Shown in pieces: positions 34,178 to 45,790 of a stretch of DNA of 64,000 nucleotides (position 1 is its first letter; each line of letters opens with the position of its first letter). Source of the stretch: Bathymodiolus brooksi (taxonomy: Eukaryota; Mollusca; Bivalvia; Mytilida; Modiolidae); NCBI GenBank assembly GCA_963680875.1, contig OY804582.1, positions 50,114,646 through 50,178,645 of the forward strand, given 5' to 3'. Position numbers and translations under genes: made by a program. Below the pieces are notes generated by a model, which was given only the letters and a program-made list of their open reading frames with translations, did no database searches and was not told where the DNA came from.

Positions 34178-35748
34178 ACTTTTTTTTATTTTATTTATAT
34201 TTCACCTCTGCACAATTTACCTCAGGGTGCAACGAAACTTCAAAGGTTTTCAAATATTTAAAATGCACAATATAATTAAATAAATAAGTGCTGGTAGCAA
34301 GGATACAATACCATAAGCAAATAAATCATATGTTATCTCCCATATTCAATTTATAAACATACATATATGTTATTCTTATTACACAGTAAACAATGAAAGG
34401 AACTATGAATACAACTAAGTTCATAATGTATCCAATAATAACAGTAATTTCATAATGTATCCAATAATAACAGTAATTTCATAATATCATATAAGTTTCG
34501 AACTTCTGAATTTTTAATCATCATTTGGATGTTATTTCTGAGTTCATTTTTGTTTTAAATTTGTGATAAATATTGGTTCCCTGTAAAAGCTTATGTAATT
34601 TATTGTTTTCCAAATTACCTATTTTAATATACAAATGATCAAATTCACTAAAAGTAGGTCTACAGTTATTTCTCCCTCATACACCCCATGGATTACATTT
34701 TCCTCAACAAGTACTATATTATTTTCAAAAATGATATTAACAATGTGTTTTAATTCATCTAAGACATGTTTAGTTTAATGACACCTGTAAAACAAATTCA
34801 TAAGGGACTTTATTTCATTTTTGCAAAAATGACATTGACAATTTGATTTTTCCATTTTTAATCATCTATATTCTGAATAGAATATGTTATGGAAACATTT
34901 CAATTGGAACTGGATAATGCTTTGTTTGCATTTAATCTTTTTCAGTATATACCAATTGATATCCAGTTAAATTTCTTTTCATAAAATATATCCCATTTTA
35001 ATTGACATTTTGGAGTGATTGCTTTATCTATTACTTTCTGGATATTCTGCAGCTTCAGTTCTTTTGGAACAATGATTTTATTATTTTGATTTCTAATATT
35101 CAAATTACTATCTATTAATAAACCTTATGATTTGTTCATCTTTTCGTTTTCATCTGATATTAATTTCTTTTCAAAAAATTTCTGGTTTTTATTTTTTTTT
35201 ATTTTTGCGCAATCTGATATCCAGTTTCTTTCATCATCCAATCTATTAATTATAGTCTGATTTTCAACAGAGGTTTTATTATTTTTGCTCCATATATCGT
35301 TTATATTAAATATAGTATTTCTCAAAAACGATTGGAAAACAGTGGATTTCTATTAAATTTGATATCAGAGTTACCAAATATGTTTTTATCTAAAATATCA
35401 TTTAGAACATGACCCAAAAAATAATGTTCCATGCTTGAATGGCGTCTCGATAGTAGTTTGGAATGGATGCGATATATACACCTTTAACATTGGAGCATTT
35501 ACAAAGAAAGCAAAACAACCAGTATTAACCTAGAGCATTCCATGAGTCCATCTCACTATTAATTATTGTGTAGATAAATTTATTCTGTTTACTTTTGACA
35601 AAAGTTTCTATGTTAATCATTTCCACCCCTTGTCATTATTATTTAAGCAGCATACGTTTCTTTCTATTTGTTTGGTTTATTGTCTCAAAAATGAATTTCC
35701 ATATCAAATCATTCACCCCTTTTTTATATATCTCTGGTACAACCTCAT
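34178..35748 (-). mobile_element. LINE 3' part inserted in the satellite, copy 1
   Basis: Antisense, this ends at 34178 in an A-rich tail (T-run on the + strand) after a short 3' UTR-like stretch containing a 28-bp direct repeat (34421-34476). Its coding remnants include INNEMDSW-type and LDDERNWISDC blocks (the latter at 35125-35325) and a decayed C-terminal region. The 5' truncation lies next to TCTCTGGTAC at about 35740. Stops and frameshifts are frequent. The clade is not resolved; the C-terminal layout (FQWK.LHNI ... C.FC ... HLFY.C in copy 2) is that of an L1/Tx1- or I-like ORF2. Confidence 0.6.
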
Positions 35749-35749
35749 T

Positions 35750-35867
35750 TCACTATGTTACATGTCAGATTACTATGTCTGATTTAATGTTGCATGTACA
35801 CATATGTTTACTGATAACACTGTTTACACCATGATGTATTACATATCACTATGTCAGATGTAATGAT

Positions 35868-35907
<40 letters not shown>

Positions 35908-36385
35908 CTTACTGATAACACTACTTCAACCATGTTGCATGTCACATCACTATGACAGATTTAATGATGTATGTACACACATGTTTTACTGATGACACTA
36001 CCTACACCATGTTGTATGTCAGATCACTATGTCAGATGTAATGATGAATATACACACATGTTTTACTGATAGCATTACTTACATCATACTCTATGTCATA
36101 TCACTATGTGAGATGTAATGATGAGTATGCACACATATGTTACTGATAACACTACTTACATCATGGTGTATGTCAGATCACTATGTCAGATGTAATAATG
36201 AATGTACACACATGTTTTACTGATAACACTACCTACACCATGTTGTATGTCAGATCACTATGTCAGATGCAATGATGAATATACACACATCTTTTACTGA
36301 TAACACTACTTACACCATGGCATGTTGTATGTGAGATCATTATGTCAGATGCAATGATGAATGTACACACATGTGTTACTGATAC
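35750..36385. repeat. 77-bp satellite, block 2
   Basis: About eight units of the same family. A dinucleotide (AC)n run replaces part of one unit at 35871-35905. It ends where the second LINE fragment starts. Confidence 0.88.
35871..35905. repeat. (AC)n microsatellite
   Basis: An uninterrupted CA dinucleotide run of about 17 repeats, apparently expanded from the CACACA stretch of the satellite unit. Confidence 0.9.
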
Positions 36386-37601
36386 TATTTTTCCCTGTAA
36401 ATACGTTTATTATATTTTATATAATTTCTTGTTTTCCAAGCTCCCCATTTTAATATACAAATTATCACATTCACTAAAAGTAGGTCTGCAGTTACTACTC
36501 CCTCATACACAACAAGGATTACATTTTCCTCAACTAGTATTATATTATTTTCAAAAATGATATTAAACATGTGTTTTAATTCATCTAAGACATGTTTAAA
36601 TTTATGATACCTGTAAAACAAATGCATAAGGGACTCTATTTCATTTTTACAAAAATGTCATTTACAATTTGATTTTCCTATTTCTTGTAATCTATATTCT
36701 GGATAAAAAATGTTATGCAAACATTTCCATTGGAACTGGATAATGTTTGTGTGCATTTAATCTTGTTCAGTATATACCAATTGATATCCAGTTAAATATC
36801 TTTTCATAAGATATCTCCCATTTTAATTGACATTTTGGAGTGGTTGCTTTATTTATTACTTTCTGGATATTCTTTAGTTTCAGTTCCTTTGGGACAATCA
36901 TTTTATTATTTTGATTTCTAATATTCAAATTACTATCTATTTTTAAGCCTAATGATTTGTTCATCTTTTCGTGTTCATCTGATCTTAATTTCTTTACAAA
37001 ATGTTCTGGTTTTTATTTTTTTTATTAATGCGCAATCTGATATCCAGTTCCTTTCATCATCCAGTCTATCAAATATAGTCTGAATTTCAACAAAGGTTTT
37101 ATTGTTTTTGTCCGATATATCGTTTATTTTAAATATATTTGGAAAAAAGTGGATTCCTATTACATTTGATATCAGAGTTACCAAATATGTTTTTATCTAA
37201 AATGTCATTTTTAGATTCTGTAGAACATGACCCAACAAAAAATGTTCCATGCTTGTATTGCATCTCGATAGTATTTTTGGAATGAATGCGATATCTAAAC
37301 CTTTAATATCGGGGCATCTACAAAGAAAAAAAACCAACTCCAAATTTGCTATCGTATTTCTGTAACCAGTGTTTGCCTATTATCGCATTCCATGAATCCA
37401 TCTCATTGTTAATTATTCTGCATATAAATTGTATATGTTTACTTTTGACAATATTGTCTATGTTAATCATTCCCACCCCCCTCCTTCATTAATGTTTAAG
37501 CAACATACGTTTCTTTCTATTTGATTTCGGTTATTGTCCAAAATGAATTTCCAAATCAAATCATTCACCTCTTTTTTTAATTTCTCTGGTACCCCTATTT
37601 T
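36386..37601 (-). mobile_element. LINE 3' part in the satellite, copy 2
   Basis: Collinear with 34570-35748 but lacking the last ~390 bp (3' UTR and A-tail) of copy 1. The antisense frames include LDDERNWISDC (36975-37184), KCQLKWEISYEKIFNWISI (36767-36964) and, in a shifted frame, FQWKCLHNIFYPEYRL and HFCKNEIESLMHLFYRY, the zinc-binding tail of a LINE ORF2 with one cysteine changed. It has the same 5' truncation point (TCTCTGGTAC) as copy 1. Confidence 0.62.
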
Positions 37602-38550
37602 TACCATGTTAGATGTCAGATCAATATGTCTAATTTAATGATGAATGTACACACATGTTACTGATAACACCACTTACACCATGTTGTATGTCAGATCACT
37701 ATGTCTAATTTAATGACGAATGAACACACAAGTGTTACTGTTAACACTATTTACACCATGGTGTATTTAAGATCACTATGTCAGATGTAATGATGAACAC
37801 ACACACACATGATTTACTGATAACACTACTTACATCATGGTGTATGTTAGATCACTATGTCAGATGTAATGATAAATGTACACAAATGTCTAACTGATAA
37901 CAATACTTCAACCATGTTGTATGTCAGATCACTATGTCAGTCTTAATGATGAAAGTACACACATGTGCTACTGATGACAGTCCTTTCACCATGGTATATG
38001 TCAGATCACTGTCAGATGTAATGATGAATATCCACACAGGTGTTGCTGATAATATTCCTTACACCATGGTGTATGTCAGATCACTATCTCAGATGTAATG
38101 ATGAATGTAAACACATGTCTTACTGATAGCACTACCTACACCATGTTGTATATCAGATAACTATGCCAGATGTAATCATGAATGTACACACGTGTTTAAC
38201 TGATAACACTACTTACACCATTGCGTATGTCAGGTCACTATGTCAGATGTAATGATGAATGTACGCACATGTTTGACTGATACCACTACCTACGCCATGT
38301 TGTATGTCAGATCACTATGTCAAATGTAATGAGGAATGTACACACATGTTTTACTGATAACACTACTTACACCGTGGTATGGTGTATGTGGGATTACTAT
38401 GTTAGATGGAATGCTGAATGTACACACATGTGTTACTGATAAAACTGCTTACACCATGTTATATTTCAGATCGATATGTCTGAATTATTGATGAATATAC
38501 ACACATGTGTTACTGATAACACTACCTACACAATGTTGTATGTCAGATCA
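37602..38550. repeat. 77-bp satellite, block 3
   Basis: About twelve units, ending abruptly at ATGTCAGATCA (38550). Units here share the variant AGATGTAATGATGAATG more often than block 1, suggesting separate local homogenisation. Confidence 0.88.
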
Positions 38551-38769
38551 TTTCAATTCAAACTGTAATTCACACTAGTATTAACCAATCCTTAATATTG
38601 AAATATATCTCTTTCAGTTATTTGACATTGTAAACACATTCACTTTGCTATGACGATATGCGAATAACTAATGCATAGTATAATCTCCATGAAACCATCT
38701 CCTGAATGTATAAATGAAAAAAAGGAGAAATTTGTTGTAATTAGGAAAGAGGTGGACATGGGTTGTTTT

Positions 38770-39035
38770 AAAGTTTCCTCCGTGGGTATCAACTGGCCAG
38801 TGAGGAATACGAACGATTTTCTAGGCCTCTTGCGTGTAACTTTGCACGGGCAATTCCTGCATAGATTATTTCATATTAGGCATATATGAAAAGGTATTTC
38901 TGTAAAATTTAGGTCTGGATTGAACAACATTCACACGGGTACAATTAGGCGTTCTATAAAATATTGACATGTAATTTAGGTTTACTTTCATACAATAAAT
39001 GAATTTTAATATTTACAGTATTAAATTAAATCACT
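38770..39035. repeat. Left direct repeat flanking the DIRS/Ngaro-like element
   Basis: Matches 43330-43580 in the same orientation through several blocks: GTATCAACTGGCCAGTGAGG, a TTGCACGGGCAATTC core, ATATGAAAAGG and CATACAATAAATGAATTTTA. Mismatches are moderate (old copies). It lies beyond the 3' end of the - strand element. Confidence 0.65.
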
Positions 39036-39334
39036 GTATATGAAATATAGGAAAACCAATGAATATCAAATTTGTTGTTTTTATTGTGTTATTCATAATA
39101 ATGTAATATTTTTGCGGAAGGCTATATACAAGTGTGTGTATGGTAATCAACTGCAACCATTATTAAATGGAGTAAATTGTGCTCAACTTTAAATATCATT
39201 GAATACGTGTAAATCAAATGCAATATTAACTGCATAAACTCTACAATACATGTATGAAAAACAACATCTAAATTCGTTTTGGCTGCTTTTTTGTCATGGC
39301 AATTTAATAGTAAGTGTATAGACACTCACAGCGT

Positions 39335-39460
39335 GTTGACGAATATATTAATTGAAAAAATAATGAAACAGTAGACATACAGTCTATTTCATTTCCACCA
39401 CAGTGACAAATGACAGCTTTTGGAAGTCCAAAACAGTTAATCATACTTTAATCCATATCA
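39335..39460 (-). repeat. Partial duplicate of the SGNH-like region
   Basis: This ~110-nt block (AACAGTAGACATACAG through AACAGTTAATCATACTTT) repeats 39718-39841 in direct orientation. It then jumps to a sequence like 39898, skipping about 57 nt, so it is a deleted duplicate of element coding sequence. Confidence 0.7.
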
Positions 39461-39539
39461 TAATAATATAATAACAAAAATCCTTTCATAAAAAAAGACA
39501 GATGAACACCATCATGTGCATAAAGAGCATTGTGACAAT

Positions 39540-39965
39540 CATCCAAATCAATCATCATGATGAATGTAATACCCATTATGTTGTAACAAATAGGACATTA
39601 TGCCTCTATTTAAACGCTTAGGAATATCTTTTATTGCCCTGTGATTGGTGGAACAATGCCATTCCTTTCCAGGTAAAATATTTGAGAAAACGATATTGCT
39701 ACCTGGACACATTTTGTTAATCGTGTACAATGAACATATTAAATGAAAAAATAGGGAAACAGTAGACATACAGCCTATTTCATTTCCACCACAGTGACAA
39801 ATGACAGCTTTTGGAAGTCCAAAACAGTTAATCATACTTTGAACTACAGGTACGATAGATGACCATCGCATACTGGGCTTTCCAACCCACATCACATTTA
39901 ATCCATATCTTTTTAATCCCATATTTCCAGCAGTAGGCCTGTTTTTAGTGTGCTCCTTTGCATGA
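39540..39965 (-). pseudogene. SGNH-hydrolase-like domain of a tyrosine-recombinase retroelement
   Basis: An antisense open frame of 124 codons (39922-39548) includes WVGKPSMRWSSIVPVV, LPKAVICHCGGNEIGC, NIVFSNILPGKEW and NRGIMSYLLQHNGYYI. The GGN followed by an acidic residue resembles block III of SGNH/GDSL-type domains. The spacing and the block PGSNIVFSNILP match a domain I recall at the end of DIRS/Ngaro-like elements of molluscs and fish. Hydrolase activity is unproven, and the nucleophile block is not visible here. It lies directly downstream of the recombinase, as expected for one element. Confidence 0.5.
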
Positions 39966-40019
39966 CTGATTTTTAATCCATATATTTGGAGAGCCTAAAA
40001 TGTTTTTGATATTTAAAAA

Positions 40020-40868
40020 CCTTACCTAATGTATTGTTGAAAGGTGGTAGATTTCCATCTACACATTTGCTTTATTTGATCAGCAGTTATACCCAGCATG
40101 AGAGCAGTAGCTGCTGCTACAATTATGAAAGAATGTGTATTGTATTGACACGGATTATATCAAGCACAACGTAATGCGGATTTTAAAATGGAACAGGCTT
40201 GAAAGCGAGTTACACCTCTGTGGTTTAAATGAATAAATAATAGTCTCTTAATTTTTAGAGCGCATCTTCAAATATAATTCTATGTTCTGAAAAGGGCAAA
40301 TGTTTTTTTTCAATATTTTTTGAATTTGCCAATCTTTTTTTTGCCACACTGATCAGTTTTTGATGAATTTATTGCTACATTAATTATGTTTTGCAAATAA
40401 TCTATGCAAATTGCATCAATTTCTAAAGTATGATCTCATATTCCAGATTAAACTACTTCTCCTATTCTCAACAAAGCCAAAGAATGCTAATGAAAAAATA
40501 CTAGCGAACATTATAGCCTCAATGTACGAACTACAAATAGTTGGTAATGCCTCTATAATTTGTTTTACTAAGGAAATCGTTATTTGTTTCCTAACATCAT
40601 TTCCTTTATTTGTTTTTGATACAACAGTTAAGAATTGTTGAACAGCAAATGATTGAGTATAATCAACATGTTCATGCATTTTATTACTAAAATTAAGATC
40701 AGATTGTGGAGCAGAATAATTAGCAATTTGCATATGATGTATAAAATTAATTATATGAGTAATAGGAGGAGGCCATATTTGGTCAAGTTTAATTTTTGTC
40801 TAAAATCTTCAAGTGTATTTTTAGCATTTTGGTCCACTTTCCAAATATTGTTTTTAATGGACTTATAA
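40020..40868 (-). pseudogene. Tyrosine recombinase domain (DIRS/Ngaro-like)
   Basis: One antisense frame (40733-40416) carries TISLVKQIIEALPTICSSY and FSLAFFGFVENRR, the N-side of the catalytic core where the first arginine (usually RVGE) has become ENRR. Further on, in another frame, come HSFIIVAAATA (His codon 40135-40133), ITADQIKQMCRWKSTTFQQY and IR. This is the H-x-x-R and final Tyr region, with the R replaced by Ile and the Tyr codon kept at 40033-40031. Stops and a frameshift separate the halves. Clearly inactive. Confidence 0.6.
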
Positions 40869-40949
40869 ATTAAACTGTAGAACTCTGTCTTAAAAGGCTC
40901 CAAAATTCCCAAGGCATCGTCATTGGCTTCAGCTCTGCAGGCGGCGCTA

Positions 40950-41335
40950 GCTCTCTGAACTTCTGAAATTGTCCATCAGCTATGGCATTATTAACGGAGG
41001 ATATATGTACAGCTTTAAAATGAAGATGACCAATAAAAATGTAATCTAAGTAGAACCATGACCCTTGCTGATGTTGATGTTTTTGAATTCAAAACAGAAA
41101 CTACAGCCATATTGTCAATGTAATCAATAATTTTCTTTTCATAAAATAACTTGTGCCAGAGAAATATTGATAATGCGATTGGAATAATTTCTAAAAATGT
41201 AATATCTCTATCTAAAGATAAGTACTTTCCCATTCAGCAGGCCAGTGCAAGTAAGCCTATTTATTTTTACAATAGGCACCACACCCCAACGCTATCAGTA
41301 TAAAGTTCTAAATCACAATTTGAAATCCAATTATC
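40950..41335 (-). pseudogene. RNase H domain of the DIRS/Ngaro-like element
   Basis: Fragments in order: YTDSVGVW, AYLHWPAEW (different frame), then the open frame 41233-41015 with ITFLEIIPIALSIFLWHKLF and YIDNMAVVSVLN. After a further shift come HISSVNNAIAD and APPAELKPMTMPWE. The E-(I/L)-x-P and D-N-x-A-V motifs are those of retroelement RNase H in this group. Several shifts and stops. Confidence 0.6.
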
Positions 41336-41394
41336 GAAAATAAAGGAATTGCCATTAAATTGTTACACAAAGTATTTCAACATTTACAAATCTT

Positions 41395-42474
41395 CATACA
41401 TTTCTTTTGTGACCTTATTTAATTGAAGTGTTTTCTTAGCTTTAGCAGTAGCTAAATATAGACGCCTTCTGAATGCACGGCCTGCTGGCAATGTACGAGC
41501 GCAACAAGCTAAACTATGACATAATGATTGCAATTGTTTCAAAGTTATCATAAGAAAAAAAAATGCATCTTCATTTAACTTTTAAGTAATTTTTTAATTG
41601 TTTCTTCCGGTATTTTACCAGACATGGATTCAGTGTGTCTAGTCAATCCAAAGTATTCCATTCTTTTCAGAGGACCTTCCGTATTTTTCAGCAGCAATTG
41701 GAACTCCTAATCTTTTACAAATAGTTTGAATTTAAACATACTATTTGAACACTCAATATCTGACATTTCAGCAAGAAAGAAAGCATAAAATATAATTATA
41801 TCAATTTGTTAATCCATGTACTTCCTGAACAACCATTGCAAAAATGTAGAAAAATGTTGAAACGTGGAACATGATATCGAATACCCTATGGGCATACATT
41901 TGTCATTATAATACATGTATCCTATTATACAACCAAGTAAATCAAAGTCTCCGGGATAGCAGGTCGAAATGCTGACTTAATATCAATGTTTCCTATTTTA
42001 GCATGTTCACCTAATGTTTGAATAATAGAAATGATATTATTACATTTAGAATACTGTACAGTTGTTAGTGTTTCATCAAGGAAATCAGTAACGCAATACC
42101 CAGGTGGATAATACACGTGTGTTATTAGGCTCCAATCAGAGGTCTTTTTAGGTATTAATCCAATGCGGGAACTTCTAAGATTTGAAATTGGACGGAAACT
42201 AAAAGATCCTGCTATTCTGCCAAGAGTAATTTCATGTTCAACCCTTTCATATGCCGCCACATGACACTATAAAACACATTTGTTTTGTTTTTAATGGTAA
42301 TCTTGGAACTGGGTAATTCATGTTAAAACCAGATGTAAATCCATATATTAGTAATTTTGCAATATCTTTTATTGGATATTTTTCTAAAGCAATATATAAT
42401 TCATTTAAATTAATAGGACTGTATCTCAATTGCCATATCGCATATCTATTCAAACCTCGACCTGGGTTATTCAA
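41395..42474 (-). pseudogene. Reverse transcriptase of the DIRS/Ngaro-like element
   Basis: The upstream frame (42474-42247) has SPINLNELYIAL and YGFTSGFNMNY, the lead-in to RT. The next frame (42260-41925) has SFRPISNLRSSRIGLIPKK, WSLITHVYYPPGYCVTDF and IGNIDIKSAFR. Then, shifted, come YYNDKCMPIGYSISC and a thumb segment NTEGPLKRMEYFGL, then LPAGRAFRRRLYLATA. The usual Y-L-D-D catalytic box reads as IIIFYAFF and is not preserved. Typical of DIRS-type RTs but dead. Confidence 0.7.
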
Positions 42475-42529
42475 TAATGGAGAGCGAACATATAGTAAAT
42501 ATGTATTAAAAGGTGAGGCTGTGCATGAA

Positions 42530-43088
42530 GTCTAAATTTGTAGCACATTGATGATAAATGCATACTCCCGCACTTCATGCAATAATGTTTAAGCAAACAA
42601 TTGGTTTTGAAACATCCTTTTTTTAAATTAAAATCATAACATAGCTTTTGAGAAGAAACTGGAAACTGAGCTGCTGTCGAGCTTCCATTATCTAGCGCCC
42701 CTCTTGCGATAAATTGTAACCATTAATTGCCATCAATTTGAGACATTGTTCTGGTTTGATTGTATACAATTCGAAGTCGAAATTGTTGGTCGTATTGATA
42801 AACTCTGCTAAATTCTATTGAATTAATCTGTTTAACTTTGAGGGGCTTATTTGTGAGATACATTAGTAATTTACCGTCTGCAAGTGATAAGAAATTATGT
42901 TTTACACTTTGGCAATTGAAATGGTGTCGTAAAAGTAATGACAAAACAGTATATTCTAAATTCCAAAATTTGTCTTTAGTGGTCTTTGATATAAATATAT
43001 CAGTTTCATTGTCTGTATTAGTCTGGTTGTTTACGGTACGATCCTCATCATGTATAACTGCTTGAACGCCCGACGATTTTATCTGCAT
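42530..43088 (-). pseudogene. Gag-like region with zinc knuckle (DIRS/Ngaro-like)
   Basis: The antisense frame 43088-42723 contains KFWNLEYTVLSLLLRHHF and QQFRLRIVYNQTRTMSQID. After one stop it continues with FIARGALDNGSS and a cysteine/histidine block (KLCYDFNLKKGCFKTNC, LKHYCMKCGSMH, then C) spanning about 42640-42543. The order and spacing fit the gag region of DIRS-type elements, immediately upstream of RT. Apart from the one stop, this is the best-preserved part of the element. Confidence 0.55.
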
Positions 43089-43296
43089 AGGTGGAGGCTA
43101 CGCATGTGGTTCTATTTTCTGCAATGTTGCATGTTCATCAACTCCTCGTCATATACGCCTATCAACCGGTCTATTTACAGGTTCCTCTTTTTCAACCACT
43201 CTACCTCTTAGCACACGCCCTTGGATTGGGGGTCGGGTCATATCTGTTCTAACACCTCTACATCGAGGCGTCTTTTATCAGAGCAGCAATCTATTG

Positions 43297-43580
43297 GGTT
43301 ATAAAGTTTACTTCTTGGTAATCAACTGAGCTTTTAAAATTTCTCGCTTGGTAATCAACTTGCAAGTGAGGGATGCGACCGATTTTCTTGGCCTTTTAAG
43401 TGAAAAGTTGCACGGGCAATTCGTGCATAAATGTAATCTAGTAGGCCTATATGAAAAGGCTTTCTGCAAAATTTAGGTTTGGATTGACCAACATTCACAG
43501 AGTACTATAAAATATTGGCATGTAATTGATGTTTATTTTCATACAATAAATGAATTTTAATATTTACAGTATTAAAATAA
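43297..43580. repeat. Right direct repeat flanking the DIRS/Ngaro-like element
   Basis: Same-orientation partner of 38770-39035. The beginning is itself duplicated (AAAGTTTACTTCTTGG and AAAATTTCTCGCTTGG, each followed by TAATCAACT). Because the coding part is on the - strand, this would be the 5' repeat. Confidence 0.6.
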
Positions 43581-43619
43581 ATTAATAACATTATTCTTAT
43601 ATATTTTTGTATTATATTG

Positions 43620-45000
43620 TGCTACATGTTGTTCATGTTGTCAAATTATATGTCTTCCCGTATTTAGTTGTGATGTTGTGATGTCAGCTACGATATCCGT
43701 GCAAAAAAACCCCGATACGTCTCGACTTTCATTTCCTTTGTAAGGGGTTCATGGTTTACTTATTTATTTACGCATACTGAGGTCCAACACAATTTTATCT
43801 GGAGCAGTACCTGCTACCCCTACCAGTGCATTCTCGATTTTTAGTGGGGTTCTTGTTGCTCCATCATTAGTTTTCTGTGTATTGTTTTGTGAATCGTTGT
43901 TTGGTCTCTTGTCCTTTTTCGCCTGACCTTAGTGTCATCTGTCCTTCGATTTACGACTTTTGGTATCTCCAACCTGTTCTCACATTAACATGTTTAAAGG
44001 GCGTTATGTTCTCCGTCCAAGAAAATAAACAACGTTTCAACATAAACTATTATGCTACACTATTATCTACGGAAGGTGTGAGTCTGATAATACCTACATC
44101 ATGCATGAAAATATCGAAGTCAATTTATTGTGCAAAGGCGAAAGATTGGAAAATCTCTGAAATTATGGTAAATGTGTCACACAAATCTGAAAAAAGAGTC
44201 GCAACAATTCCATCGTAAAATACGGTACCAGGCATATTTGTTTGCGAACCAGTAGAAAATATGCCAAGAAAGGTGAAATTTGGAAATAAAGTGGTCATGG
44301 ACCAGTAGAACTAGAAAATGTTGTTTAACTCTTTTATGAGTTAGTAGACGTTATGATGCTGTAGGTTGTTAGTTGACGAAGTACATTATTACAGTTTATT
44401 CCGGTACTTGTTTGACTCTTGTTTGTTTTATGGATTTCCTGTTGTCTGAGGTTCTGTCTTTTATCTCCATGTTTGCGTTGATGATGGTTTGTTCCATTTC
44501 AGACTTGAACTTCGTGCATTCAGCGTGGCCATAATTCTTTACATTTATACAATAAAACAAAAACAATTACCGGTCGCGTTGGTGTATACATGCAAATTGT
44601 AGGTCTGTATGCAATAGGCAATTAAATGTGTCTACTGATTTCCCGTATACTATAACAAGTACAACTTATTGATAGTACTATGTATGTACCAATTTTTGTA
44701 TAATGATACTATTAAGGTTATCCTATATCTAATATTGAAAACTATTGTTGTGTATGCCATCAATGTTTTAAGCTATAAAACAAATACATAATGGCGTATG
44801 AATTTCGAACTAATTATCAATCCTTAGTTTTCTTGGTAGTGTATTGTAGATCATTGTTTGCCCTTTTGTCGTTTTATCTTTAAGCCATTTTATTGTCTGC
44901 CCTCTCCCATTTATGGCATCTGAGTACCTCTTTGGTAACTTCTATTTATTACACTCCTGTTGATATCGGTAAGCATATCTTACTTTTCGCATTGATCCTT
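43620..45000 (+). mobile_element. X retroelement, copy B
   Basis: The left part matches 23400-23700 and 50500-50600 (GTGATGTCAGCTACGATATC and CATACTG.GGTCCAACAC). A 3' end landmark (TAGTGGGGTTCTTGTTGCTC) lies at 43842. After 44000 it matches 50840-51070 (GAAAATAAACAACGTTTCAAC), and 44480-44740 matches 23640-23880. No RT motif survives in this copy. Confidence 0.6.
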
Positions 45001-45605
45001 TGTCATATATGTATCCATGAAAACAGAATTATTGACCAGGAAGCTCAGGACTCGTTGGATACCCTAATATCTAATTGTGTTATTCCATGTACTAATGTTA
45101 AGCCTTTTGTTATGAAATCATATTCAATACGCTGTCAAGACAGTTGGGACCACCAAATGCATGGCAAATTGCACGAATTTTGCATTTAGCTACATAAACA
45201 AGTAAACTACTCACTAAATCGTAAAATAAATCTGTAACCAGCTTGTATCAATGTCACCAACTACGTCATCGGATGACGACAAATTACAAAAGTCAAAGTC
45301 GATAGATGGTTGTCTTAAGTATTTTTTCCTGAAAAAAGTTAGATGTCAAGAAACAATTCTAGAATGTGTATGTTTGTATTCACCATAGTCATAAATTGAG
45401 CATAAAGAATGACATGAGCTAATTATTTCTTAATTCAGATGAAACTGATTTTTCATCGCTATCAATTTTTACAACGTTTCTGTAGAGTTATGCATTCTTG
45501 TAAATAATAGCGCGAGGTAATTGGAACAGCGCCCAAAAATAACCTCTGTCTATGTACGCTTGAATGCATGAAATTACCGTAAATGCCCTGTTAGAATCGA
45601 AATAA
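45001..45605. other. No gene recognised
   Basis: The open frame at 44893-45189 has a non-random-looking middle (DQEAQDSLDTLISNC) but no domain I can name and no flanking splice pair. Confidence 0.35.
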
Positions 45606-45609
45606 TTAT

Positions 45610-45790
45610 CGGATGCCGGGATCTATGCTTATTTTAACATGGGTAGGCATTATATTTGTCATTATTTTACACCAAGCTATGGGTAGGCATTATATTTGTC
45701 AAGATTATACACCTCGCTTTCGCTCGGTGTAAAATAATGACAAATATAATGCCTACCCATGTTAAAATAAGCATAGAACCCGCCATCCGA
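45610..45790. repeat. Foldback (hairpin) element with an internal duplication
   Basis: Arms of about 64 nt (left 45610-45673, right about 45728-45790) are almost perfectly complementary, reading TATGCTTATTTTAACATGGG, TAGGCATTATATTTGTC and ATTATTTTACACC. The centre holds a partial extra copy of GGGTAGGCATTATATTTGTC and then ACCTCGCTTTCGCTCGGTG. No TSD resolved. Confidence 0.8.

Noticed and set aside
35125..37184. Pair of small host genes with a shared LDDERNWISDC motif
   Set aside because: The motif lies in two paralogous LINE fragments with many stops, inserted in a satellite.
44893..45189. 98-codon frame as a coding exon
   Set aside because: Its left part is X-element 3' sequence. The right part is unrecognised and lacks a splice acceptor.
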